Made by a program: the position numbers and the translations under genes. DNA of 64,000 nucleotides from contig NZ_MSDF01000007.1 of assembly GCF_002022275.1 (NCBI RefSeq), forward strand, positions 146,479 through 210,478, in the 5' to 3' direction. Shown piece after piece: positions 28,063 through 38,165 of this stretch. The notes below the pieces were generated by a model. The model did no database searches, was not told where the DNA came from, and saw nothing but the letters and a program-made list of their open reading frames with translations. This DNA is from Pseudomonas fluorescens (lineage in GTDB: Bacteria; Pseudomonadota; Gammaproteobacteria; Pseudomonadales; Pseudomonadaceae). Positions within the stretch are counted from its first letter, which is position 1. Every line of letters starts with the position of its first letter.

Positions 28063-28926
28063 ATGGAACTGGCCCAACTGAAAATGGTGCGAGCCGTGGC
28101 GCAAACCGGCAGCGTGGCCCAGGCTGCCCTGCAATTGCATTGCGTGCCGTCCAACATCACCACGCGCATCAAGCAGCTGGAAAGCGAATTGGGCACGCCG
28201 CTGTTTATCCGCGCCGGGCGTGGGCTGGCGATCAGTGCCGCCGGTGAAATTTTTCTGGATTACTGCGAGCGCATTCTGGCGCTGGTGGATGAATCCAAAC
28301 GCGCGGTGGACGCTAACGCCATTCCCCGCGGCACGCTGCGAATCGGTGCGGTGGAGTCCAGCGCCAGCGGCCGTCTGCCGCCGCTGTTGGCCGAATACCA
28401 CCGGCGCTACCCGGATGTCAGCCTGGAACTGGTGACCGGCGCCTGGGCTGAATTACTCGATGACTTGCAGCACCACCGCCTCGATGTGGCGCTGGTAGCC
28501 GCCGGTGGAAAACGCGCCAAGCTCGAACACAGCGTGGTCTACAGCGAGCGGCTGGTGCTGATCGCGAGCGCGTCCAGCGAACCTATCAACAGCGCCGAAG
28601 ATCTAGCCGGACGCACGCTGCTGGTATGGCCGCCCGGCTGCCCCTACCGCGCGGCACTGGAAAACTGGGTCAAGCCCCATGACTTCAAGCCGAGCATCGC
28701 CAGCTATGCCAGTTGGGGCACCATCATCGGCTGTGTCAGTGCAGGGATTGGCGTGGCGCTGGCGCCGGAAGGCATTCTGGCGCGCTACGAGCAGGCCAAT
28801 CAGTTGGCGTCTTACCGGTTTGAGGAATTGCAGGCGGTGGACAACCTGCTGTTTTGGCACAAAGACACCCAGCGGCACTTGGCGCGGGACGCGTTTGCCG
28901 GGCTGCTGAGGGAGACTTTCGGCTAG
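28063..28926 (+). CDS. LysR-family transcriptional regulator
   Basis: This 287-residue protein has the standard N-terminal helix-turn-helix (MELAQLKMVRAVAQTGSVAQAALQLHCVPSNITTRIKQLESELGTPLFIR) and a C-terminal effector-binding domain. Family length is normal. It is divergent from the EamA transporter, the usual place for the regulator of an exporter. The effector is unknown. Confidence 0.93.
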   Translation: MELAQLKMVRAVAQTGSVAQAALQLHCVPSNITTRIKQLESELGTPLFIRAGRGLAISAAGEIFLDYCERILALVDESKRAVDANAIPRGTLRIGAVESSASGRLPPLLAEYHRRYPDVSLELVTGAWAELLDDLQHHRLDVALVAAGGKRAKLEHSVVYSERLVLIASASSEPINSAEDLAGRTLLVWPPGCPYRAALENWVKPHDFKPSIASYASWGTIIGCVSAGIGVALAPEGILARYEQANQLASYRFEELQAVDNLLFWHKDTQRHLARDAFAGLLRETFG

Positions 28927-28987
28927 CTGGTAACATTATATTTCAGTTATCCTCCCGCGAAATTAATTCAAAATGTAAGGGACTACC

Positions 28988-29896
28988 ATGAATTACTTCC
29001 GCGCCCTAATGGCGGCGGCCGCCTTGAGCCTGCCTGCCACCCCGGTCCTGGCTGCTTCCACACCTGCACCAACGCCTGTTGAAGCCAGTGCGCCCGCCGA
29101 AACGCCTGAGCACTTCCTTGCCTCGCTCAAGCAGCAAACCGGCACGGTCACCCTGCCCACCGGCATTGCAACCCTCAAACTCAACGACGAGTTCTACTAC
29201 CTCAACCCCGCTGACACCGAGCGCCTGCTTACTGATGGCTGGGGCAACCCACCGGGCTTCAAAACCCTGGGCATGATCGTGCCGAAGGCTGTCAGCCCGC
29301 TGTCGGAACGCGGTTGGGGCGTGATCGTCAGCTACAAGAACGACGGGCACATCGCCGACGAAGATGCGGCGAAAATCGACTACGCCGAACTGCTCAAGCA
29401 GATGCAGGAAGAAGATGAGTCGGAAAACGTTGAGCGTAAAAAACAAGGTTACGCCGGCCTGCATCTGCTGGGCTGGGCCGAGCCACCGCACTACGACGAA
29501 GCCACTCACAAAATGTACTGGGCCCGTGAGCTGAAAGCCGATGACGCCCAGCAAACCACCCTCAACTACAGCATTCGCGTGCTGGGCCGCGAAGGTGTGC
29601 TGGAACTCAACGCCGTCGCTGGCATGAGCGACTTGGCGACCATCAAGCAGGAACTGCCCAAGGTATTGGCGTTTACTAACTTCACCGACGGCAACCTCTA
29701 CACCGACTTCAACCCGGGCACCGACAAGCTCGCCACCTATGGCCTTGCCGCGCTGGTGGCCGGTGGTATCGCCGCCAAAGCCGGGTTGTTCGCCAAGATC
29801 GGCATCTTTCTGCTGGCCATGAAGAAGTTTCTGGTGGTGGGCGTGGTGGCTCTGCTCGCGTTGGTCCGCAAGCTGTTCAACCGCAACAAGGCCTGA
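28988..29896 (+). CDS. DUF2167 family membrane protein
   Basis: This 302-residue protein has a signal peptide (cleavage near LAAS at about residue 24), a large extracytoplasmic domain with the family pattern FYYLNPADTERLLTDGWGNPPG and GWGVIVSYKNDGHIADEDAAKIDY, and a C-terminal membrane region with two or three helices ending in a basic tail. The function of the family is unknown. A strong bidirectional terminator follows. Confidence 0.88.
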   Translation: MNYFRALMAAAALSLPATPVLAASTPAPTPVEASAPAETPEHFLASLKQQTGTVTLPTGIATLKLNDEFYYLNPADTERLLTDGWGNPPGFKTLGMIVPKAVSPLSERGWGVIVSYKNDGHIADEDAAKIDYAELLKQMQEEDESENVERKKQGYAGLHLLGWAEPPHYDEATHKMYWARELKADDAQQTTLNYSIRVLGREGVLELNAVAGMSDLATIKQELPKVLAFTNFTDGNLYTDFNPGTDKLATYGLAALVAGGIAAKAGLFAKIGIFLLAMKKFLVVGVVALLALVRKLFNRNKA

Positions 29897-29907
29897 TTCC
29901 TGGCACA

Positions 29908-29948
29908 AAAAAACGCCGCAACGTGGCTGACACGTTGCGGCGTTTTTG
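29908..29948. terminator. Bidirectional terminator between convergent genes
   Basis: The arms AACGCCGCAACGTG and CACGTTGCGGCGTT have a 5-base loop. A-rich on one side and T-rich on the other, they serve both the DUF2167 gene and the minus-strand cluster. Confidence 0.92.
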
Positions 29949-29954
29949 TTTGCT

Positions 29955-30551
29955 TCAGTTCGCCGCTGAAGGCGCAGAAAGGCGGCTGTACTCGTCCTGG
30001 CCAATCCAGCCGGTGTAGGTATGGTCCTTGGCGTTGGTGAACTCGACGTGAGCCCAGCCGTCCTTGAACGCCAGCACCCCCACCACATCATCCTTGACGA
30101 TATACGGGCGCTTGGCCGCATCGGAACCAGGCTCTGTGAGCAAGTAGGCCTTGTCGGCCGAGACCGTCACCAGACCAATCCATTGCGTAGTGGCGGTTTG
30201 GGTCAACTCCAGGCCCGTGGCGATTTCCGGCATCAGCACGCTCATACAGCCCGGGTGCTGACGGCCCTGCTCCACGGTCAGGGTCACGCCATCGGACGAA
30301 GGCGCCACACTGCCGGGATAAGACTCATCCAGCCATGTGGTCAGCGCTTGCGGCTCGCCTTGCAAGTAAAACGCGCAGCTGCGGGTTACGCCCTCGCCCA
30401 GCGCCTCAGCGTAATAACCTTCAACCTGATGCTCCGGTGTCACCGCTAGCATCAACCCTTCGTACTTGCCCGAATGCAAAGCGGTTTCGCCTGCGAACGC
30501 TGGTGCGATAACGCACAACGACAACACACCCACTGCCAGAAAACGCGTCAT
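29955..30551 (-). CDS. Periplasmic protein with SH3-like C-terminus, possible muramidase immunity protein
   Basis: This 198-residue protein has a clear signal peptide (MTRFLAVGVLSLCVIAPAFA). Residues about 130-190 look like a bacterial SH3-type domain (GLVTVSADKAYLLTEP, VGVLAFKDGWAHVEF, YTGWIG). Two cysteines in the middle could form a disulphide (RSCAFYL, HPGCMSV). Its ATG lies one base after the stop of the muramidase gene, with GGGA inside that gene, so the two are translated together. A secreted-enzyme gene without a signal peptide followed by an exported partner is typical of T6SS peptidoglycan effector and immunity pairs; that role is inference. Confidence 0.7.
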   Translation of the reverse strand: MTRFLAVGVLSLCVIAPAFAGETALHSGKYEGLMLAVTPEHQVEGYYAEALGEGVTRSCAFYLQGEPQALTTWLDESYPGSVAPSSDGVTLTVEQGRQHPGCMSVLMPEIATGLELTQTATTQWIGLVTVSADKAYLLTEPGSDAAKRPYIVKDDVVGVLAFKDGWAHVEFTNAKDHTYTGWIGQDEYSRLSAPSAAN

Positions 30552-30552
30552 C

Positions 30553-31599
30553 TTATTTTTTCCCTTCCAATGCTTCGTAGGCTTTTTTGATACGGTTGTC
30601 ATAGTCGCCGTAATCCTTGCCGTTATAGTTGCGCGCCATAGCGACATAGTCTTTATCTTTCATGGCCTTGATCAGCGCCGGGCTTTCACTGCAGAAACCA
30701 ATAAAGGCTTTAAGTTGATTGCCGGCATTAACCTTTAGTGCCGCTGCAAATTCAAACACGGTTTTGTAACCGCACGACTTGAAGTTAAACCCCATGATCT
30801 GGAACATGCCCCAGGACGCCGACATCAATGCCGCTTCCTGGTCCAGCGCAAAAGCGGTGGCCATGGTTTCCCAAGCCTTGGTCTGGTCCTTGTTGTTGGC
30901 CTGCCATTGCGGCCCGGCTTTCCTCACGTAGGGGTAGGACAGCAGCGGCTGCGCCTGGTCATAGATGTGCTTGGTGTACTTGCGAAACAGATGCCCCTCA
31001 AAAGCAATCACCGGCAGTTTGGCCGGGCCGAAACCCGAGCGCCCACCGGACTCCACGGTGGCAAACGCCTTGATGATATTCACCGAGATACCACTGCCCA
31101 GTTGCGTGGCGGCATTCTGGAAGTCGGTATCGGTGAGGGTCATACCCCCGTCGCACGTGGCCTGCAGCATCAGCTGGCGGTTGCGCCGCTCGGCTTCGAC
31201 CATGGCACGCATGCGGTCCAGGTACACATTCACCGTGGCCTGCACCGCATCACTATTGTTATTGCCGAACACATTCAAAAAGCTTGGTATGCGCATCGTC
31301 GGAAAGGCTTTTACCGGGACCTTCACCGCCTCTTCGATCAGGCTGTTGAAAGTGCGACCGGTAGGATCAATCACGCCATCGGGGTGCGCGTACTTGAGGT
31401 GACGGAACTGATACTGACTGATGCACTGCACCAACTGGCCGTCACACTTGCCGTTTTCGGCCAGCGGAAAACCCATCTTGGGAATGATCAAATTGAATAA
31501 ATACTGGATGCACTGAACATCGACAGGCAAGTTGCGCGCTTTACCCGCAGCGCCGACGGAAGCACTGATAAGACGGGGCAACCCTGGCAGGCTTTTCAT
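30553..31599 (-). CDS. N-acetylmuramidase-domain protein, first copy
   Basis: This 348-residue protein has no signal peptide. The N-terminal about 90 residues resemble a peptidoglycan-binding-like module (QCIQYLFNLI, DGVIDPTGRTFNSLIEE). The C-terminal about 200 residues are of the N-acetylmuramidase (PF11860-type) family, with VESGGRSGFG (Glu 183) and AFEGHLFRKYT (Glu 201) as the likely catalytic region and GMFQIMGFNF later. It would cut glycan strands. The ATG at 31599 has AAGGA at good spacing and aligns with the paralogue. It is followed at once by an exported small protein. Confidence 0.82.
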   Translation of the reverse strand: MKSLPGLPRLISASVGAAGKARNLPVDVQCIQYLFNLIIPKMGFPLAENGKCDGQLVQCISQYQFRHLKYAHPDGVIDPTGRTFNSLIEEAVKVPVKAFPTMRIPSFLNVFGNNNSDAVQATVNVYLDRMRAMVEAERRNRQLMLQATCDGGMTLTDTDFQNAATQLGSGISVNIIKAFATVESGGRSGFGPAKLPVIAFEGHLFRKYTKHIYDQAQPLLSYPYVRKAGPQWQANNKDQTKAWETMATAFALDQEAALMSASWGMFQIMGFNFKSCGYKTVFEFAAALKVNAGNQLKAFIGFCSESPALIKAMKDKDYVAMARNYNGKDYGDYDNRIKKAYEALEGKK

Positions 31600-31622
31600 G
31601 GCAGACATCCTTGTTAGTTAAA

Positions 31623-31638
31623 GAAGTGATATCACTTC
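31623..31638. promoter_or_regulatory. Perfect 16-base palindrome before first muramidase gene
   Basis: GAAGTG ATAT CACTTC lies 24 bases upstream of the ATG. The same GxxGTG-N4-CACTTC arrangement at the same distance precedes the second copy. Confidence 0.6.
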
Positions 31639-31719
31639 AATATCAAAGCAACACCCTTGTCATACTCTGAAACAAGTGGCTCGCGGGAGCTAACAAGTCT
31701 GTTTTGGGTTGTCCAGTGG

Positions 31720-31754
31720 GCGCATTGATAGCTGTGAGACAGCTATCAATGCGC
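31720..31754. repeat. Perfect 16-bp hairpin between the two muramidase genes
   Basis: The arms GCGCATTGATAGCTGT and ACAGCTATCAATGCGC have a 3-base loop. No T run follows on the minus strand, so it may be an RNA processing or attenuation element rather than a simple terminator. Confidence 0.75.
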
Positions 31755-31784
31755 TGCCAAATATCGAAAACTCTGCCGTTACCG

Positions 31785-32735
31785 CTATTTTTTCTTCTCT
31801 AGCGCTTCGTATTCTTTTTGGATTCGCTTGTCGTAGTTGCCGAAGTCTGCACCGTTATAGTTGCGCGCCATGCCCGCGTAGTCCCTATCTTTCATGGCTT
31901 TGATCAAGGCCGGGTTCTTGCTGCAGAAAACCACAAAGGCCTTCAATTGCTCGCCAGCGTTGCGCTTCATCGCGACGGCAAAATCCGAGACGTTCTTATA
32001 CCCGCAAGTACGAAAGTTGAATCCCATCATTTGAAACATGCCGAAGGACGCTGAGTTCAGCGCAGATTCCGGGTCCAGCTTGAAAGCATCAGCAAGCGTA
32101 CGCCAGGCAGTGGCCTGGTCCTTGTTATTGGCCTGCCATTGTGGGCCCGCCTTTACCAGGTAGGGGTAAGAGAGCAAGGGGTGAGTCTTGTCATACCGTT
32201 TCTCGGTGTACTTTCGGAAGATGTGCCCTTCAAACGCGATCACTGGCAGCTTGGCGGGGCCAAACCCGGAACGTCCACTGGACTCAACAATGGCAAACGC
32301 CTTGATCAGACTCACCTGAATCCCATTGCCTAGCTGGGCTGCAGCGCTTTGGAAGTCCGCATCGGTCAGGGCTACTCCACCGTCACACGTGACCTCTGTG
32401 AGCCATTGCTTTTGATCGCTCGAAGCCTTGATAGTCGCCTGGTTAGCCGGGCTTGCCTTACCTGCATCTTCCACCAGGCTCTTGAACGTCTGGCCATTGG
32501 CATCTACCACACCGTCGGGTTTTTTGGCGTTCAGGCGAGCAGTTTGGTACGCGATAATACGCTGGACCAATTTGGGCCCCGACAGGCCGTCCTCCACCAA
32601 AGGTAGATCGGACGCGGATTTGATCAGGTTGAACAGGTGCTGAATGCTGCGTACGTCGGCAAGGTTGTTAGTCGCCTTGCCTGGCGTGCCGACTGACGCC
32701 TTGATAGCAACGGGTAAACCTTGGGGGCTGGTCAT
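31785..32735 (-). CDS. N-acetylmuramidase-domain protein, second copy
   Basis: This 316-residue paralogue of the downstream gene has the same order: N-terminal binding-like module (SIQHLFNLIKS, DGVVDANGQTFKSLVED) and muramidase domain with VESSGRSGFG (Glu 151) and AFEGHIFRKYT (Glu 169). It lacks the roughly 35-residue linker found in the first copy. No signal peptide. The ATG at 32735 aligns with the other copy; upstream sequence (AAGGATGxxTGCC) is shared too. No separate partner gene follows, unless it uses the exported protein at 29955. It lies near the ffs RNA gene. Confidence 0.82.
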   Translation of the reverse strand: MTSPQGLPVAIKASVGTPGKATNNLADVRSIQHLFNLIKSASDLPLVEDGLSGPKLVQRIIAYQTARLNAKKPDGVVDANGQTFKSLVEDAGKASPANQATIKASSDQKQWLTEVTCDGGVALTDADFQSAAAQLGNGIQVSLIKAFAIVESSGRSGFGPAKLPVIAFEGHIFRKYTEKRYDKTHPLLSYPYLVKAGPQWQANNKDQATAWRTLADAFKLDPESALNSASFGMFQMMGFNFRTCGYKNVSDFAVAMKRNAGEQLKAFVVFCSKNPALIKAMKDRDYAGMARNYNGADFGNYDKRIQKEYEALEKKK

Positions 32736-32758
32736 GGCAATCATCCTTGTTTAGGAAA

Positions 32759-32774
32759 TGAGTGCCTTCACTTC
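32759..32774. promoter_or_regulatory. Palindrome-related site before second muramidase gene
   Basis: TGAGTG CCTT CACTTC (one arm identical to the site at 31623, the other diverged) is 24 bases before the ATG, the same spacing as in the first copy. Confidence 0.5.
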
Positions 32775-32928
32775 TCCACTACTCCAGCACCGGGTCACTT
32801 GCATCCTTGACGCTAGCAGGCGGCTTGGGCTTGTCCAGCAGACAGCAGAAATCGACTCGCAAGCAAAGATTGCCTGCAAAGCGCATAAAAAATTGGATAG
32901 TAGGTGTTGCAAGGAAGAGCGTTATGGA

Positions 32929-33038
32929 GGCAACCCCACCAGCCACACCCCGGCACACAATGTTCCCGCTGTGGCTGCTGCCTTCCGGCTCTGACCAGGT
33001 TCACGGGTAATCGTTGCGGGGGGACCGATGGGGTCACC
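32929..33038 (-). ncRNA. ffs: Signal recognition particle 4.5S RNA
   Basis: The minus strand reads CCCGCAACG, then the conserved core CTGGTCAGAGCCGGAAGGCA and GCAGCC, and then GTGTGCCGGG, which match bacterial SRP RNA domain IV (GGAAGG and GCAG loops). The ends pair (GGTGACCCC with GGGGTTGCC, two G-U pairs), giving about 110 nt. It binds Ffh to form the SRP. Its place near dnaX and ligA fits what I recall of P. aeruginosa. Exact ends are inferred from the terminal helix. Confidence 0.92.
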
Positions 33039-33170
33039 ATAACGACGCCTGCCTCTCGGCAAGCGGGGCCATTGTACCGATCTCATCAGAAGTTACAACC
33101 GTTGGTTCCGGATTAAAAATAGCCGCTGGTTCAAGCACTTGCCTGCGGCCTCCGAACCCACATCGCACCC

Positions 33171-33260
33171 TGTGGGAGCCGGGCTTGCCCGCGATGCAGA
33201 CGACTCGGTGTATCGGTGGTATCGCGCTGATGCTATCGCGGGCAAGCCCGGCTCCCACAG
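33171..33260. repeat. REP palindrome near ffs
   Basis: The arms TGTGGGAGCCGGGCTTGCCC and complement enclose a 45-base spacer. It ends next to the 3' end of the metallopeptidase-like gene. Confidence 0.88.
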
Positions 33261-33267
33261 AAAGCGG

Positions 33268-34434
33268 CTATTGCGCCTGGACGACCTCATCCGCCCGGCC
33301 GCCCTCTTCCTGGATCACCAGGTGGATGAAATGCAGCTTGGCAATCACCGCCGGCGGCAACACAAACGGATAAAAATCCGGCTGACCCATGCTGCGCGAC
33401 AGCTCGTTGAGCATGCCGGCCAGTTCGATCCAGGCGTTGACGAACGACAGAAACGCCACGCCGCCGGGGTGTTCGGGGTCATAAAGTGTGGTGAGGGGGA
33501 ATGGCTGGTAGTCCAGGTCCATCTCGCGGGCGCTCATGCCAAAGCCCAGCGCGGTGTCGACGGCGTCCATCATGTGCAGGTAATGCGCCCAGGTTTCGGC
33601 CCAGTCTTCCCAGGGGTGCATGGTGGCGTAGGCGCTGACGCAGGTTTGCTGCCAGTCCGGGCGCGGGCCGTTCCTGTAGTGCTGGTCGAGGGCGTCGGCG
33701 TAACTGGCGCGCTCGTCGCCGAACAGGTTGCGAAAAGGCGCCTGCCAGTGAGTGTTGGCAATCAGACGGTCCCAATAGTAATGGCCGACTTCATGGCGAA
33801 AGTGACCAAGCAACGTGCGATAAGGCTCGCGCATCTGCACCCGGACTTTCTCGCGATGGGCGTCGTCGGCTTCCTTGATATCCAGGGTGATCAGGCCGTT
33901 GGCGTGGCCCGTCATGGGTGCATTGCCTTCCAGGTCGATGCCGACAAAGTCGAAGGCGAGGCCGTTTTCTTCGTCGATGCTTTTGGGCACGACTCGCAGC
34001 CCAAGGCTGATCAATTGGGCCACCAGACGGCGCTTGGCGGTCTCCACCTTGCGCCAGCGATCCGGGTTTTCCGGGACCGACAGGTCGGGAATGGTACGGT
34101 TCAGGCTGCACGCCACGCACAGCGGCGCAGTGCTGTGGGCAGGGATCAGCCAGTTGCAGGCAGCCGGGGTGTCGAGGTTGGCGCAGCGGCGGAAAGCGCC
34201 GGCGTCGAGGTTTTCATCAGCCAGCCAGGTGTCGGCGACAGGCCCGGGTTGCAGGGATGAAACGCGGCTTTGTTGCGGCTGGTAACCCAGAAGCGCCTGA
34301 CAGGCCAGGCACTGACTGTTGCGAAAGAACAGCGATTGCCCGCAGCGGCACTGCCAGACCTTGCTGTTGCGAGACGACCCGGCTACGAACGGTGCTGCGA
34401 TGCGCGAACTGAGTTGCTCGAAGTAGCGGAACAT
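33268..34434 (-). CDS. Putative zinc-binding metallopeptidase (Mx type)
   Basis: This 388-residue protein has an N-terminal zinc-ribbon-like part (CRCGQSLFFRNSQCLAC) and the metallopeptidase motif FRHEVGHYYWDRL (HExxH) in the centre, with ASYADALDQHY and SAYATMHPWEDWAETWAHYLH that supply further ligands. No signal peptide. The ATG at 34434 starts MFRYFEQLSS; a longer frame runs through a repeat and was not used. The substrate is unknown. It is next to ligA, in the same neighbourhood as PA1530 in my recollection. Confidence 0.85.
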   Translation of the reverse strand: MFRYFEQLSSRIAAPFVAGSSRNSKVWQCRCGQSLFFRNSQCLACQALLGYQPQQSRVSSLQPGPVADTWLADENLDAGAFRRCANLDTPAACNWLIPAHSTAPLCVACSLNRTIPDLSVPENPDRWRKVETAKRRLVAQLISLGLRVVPKSIDEENGLAFDFVGIDLEGNAPMTGHANGLITLDIKEADDAHREKVRVQMREPYRTLLGHFRHEVGHYYWDRLIANTHWQAPFRNLFGDERASYADALDQHYRNGPRPDWQQTCVSAYATMHPWEDWAETWAHYLHMMDAVDTALGFGMSAREMDLDYQPFPLTTLYDPEHPGGVAFLSFVNAWIELAGMLNELSRSMGQPDFYPFVLPPAVIAKLHFIHLVIQEEGGRADEVVQAQ

Positions 34435-34480
34435 GGCGGTCTCTCCCTGGATGACAGAGACTAGATCATTTCCGAAGAAA

Positions 34481-34594
34481 GATCGTTCCCACGCTCTGCG
34501 TGGGAACGCCGTCAGGGACGCTCCGCGTCCGCTCTTGAAGGTCGTGAAGCAGAGCGTCACCCGATGCATTCCCACGCGGAGCGTGGGAACGATC
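34481..34594. repeat. GATCGTTCCCACGC-type palindromic repeat
   Basis: GATCGTTCCCACGCTCTGCG at one end and GCGTGGGAACGATC at the other are inverted copies. Each also forms a short hairpin. A GGACGCTCCGCGTCC hairpin lies between. It is a second intergenic repeat family, also at 58948-58984. Confidence 0.85.
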
Positions 34595-34595
34595 A

Positions 34596-37013
<2,418 letters not shown>

Positions 37014-37039
37014 CTACTGACAACGCTGGGAACCAATCC

Positions 37040-37906
37040 TCAGCGTTTCTGTGTCAGGGCGCGACGCTCAAACTCGACGATGCGCTGACGGTAGTGTTCG
37101 ATGGTCTGGGCAGTCAGGACGCTGCGTTGGTCGTCCTTGAGCTCGCCGTTGAGTTCCTGGGACAGCTTGCGCGCTGCGGCCACCATCACGTCGAACGCTT
37201 GTTTCGGGTGGCGCGGGCCTGGCAGGCCGAGGAAGAAGCTCACCGCCGGGGTGCTGAACAGGTCGATGTCGTCCAGGTCAAAGGTGCCCGGCTTGACCGC
37301 GTTGGCCATGGAGAACAGCACTTCGCCGTTACCCGCCATGCTTTCGTGACGGTGGAAAATATCCATCTCGCCAAAACGCAGGCCGCTTTCCAGAATGTTC
37401 TGCAACAGCGCCGGGCCTTTGAAACCGGCGGCGTCGCGGCAGATCACGCTGATCACCAGGACTTCTTCAGCGGCGGGCTGATCGTTGACCGATTGACGCG
37501 GCGCGCTGCTCTTGGCTGGCGTCTCGTCGGGGAAATCGTCATCGCGGCTGCTGAAGCTCGGGCCATCATCGACGTCGAGGTTCAGGTCGCCCTGATGCGG
37601 CTCGGCAACCGGCGCACCGCCACGTTTGCCACGCTTGGAAGACGGCTCACGGGCTTCACGCACCGGCGCGCTCATCGACGGCAAGTCGTGCTCGTCCAGC
37701 TGCGGCTCTTTATGGTTGTCCAGCACACGGGGCGGCCCCAGCAGTTCCGCGCTACCGTCGTCGTCAGGCAAGTTGGACAGGTTGCGGTCCAGACGGAATT
37801 TAAGCTTGCCCTTGCCACCGCGCATGCGGCGCCAGCCATCAAAAAGAATACCGGCAATGACAATAATGCCGATGACGATCAGCCACTCGCGCAGACCGAT
37901 TTCCAT
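37040..37906 (-). CDS. zipA: Cell division protein ZipA
   Basis: This 288-residue protein has one N-terminal membrane helix ([27 protein letters not shown]), a long charged linker, and the C-terminal FtsZ-binding domain (about 150-288: [40 protein letters not shown]). It anchors FtsZ to the membrane at the division ring. The ATG at 37906 starts directly before the helix. Confidence 0.95.
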   Translation of the reverse strand: MEIGLREWLIVIGIIVIAGILFDGWRRMRGGKGKLKFRLDRNLSNLPDDDGSAELLGPPRVLDNHKEPQLDEHDLPSMSAPVREAREPSSKRGKRGGAPVAEPHQGDLNLDVDDGPSFSSRDDDFPDETPAKSSAPRQSVNDQPAAEEVLVISVICRDAAGFKGPALLQNILESGLRFGEMDIFHRHESMAGNGEVLFSMANAVKPGTFDLDDIDLFSTPAVSFFLGLPGPRHPKQAFDVMVAAARKLSQELNGELKDDQRSVLTAQTIEHYRQRIVEFERRALTQKR

Positions 37907-38165
37907 GTAATCCCGTGCCTCTAATAAAAAATGCTGAAAAATAAGGGGTTTAGCACCGTGCAAACCGCTTTAAAACGTGGCGCCAACTCTATGTTCTGAC
38001 TGACGTTTTGCCCACGCATACGAAAATTTGACATTAAACTAGCACGACCAAAGATAACTTTACACCGTCTGTCAAAATGCCTTGAACAAATATGTCCATT
38101 TGCCATATTTCACAACCGGGTCAATCACCTTACGCCCTGCTGAAAATTCTCTTTCAAAGCCCGGG

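Noticed and set aside
30553-32735. Prophage lysis cassette
   Set aside because: Muramidase domains of this family occur in phages, but there is no holin, spanin, tail or integrase gene nearby.
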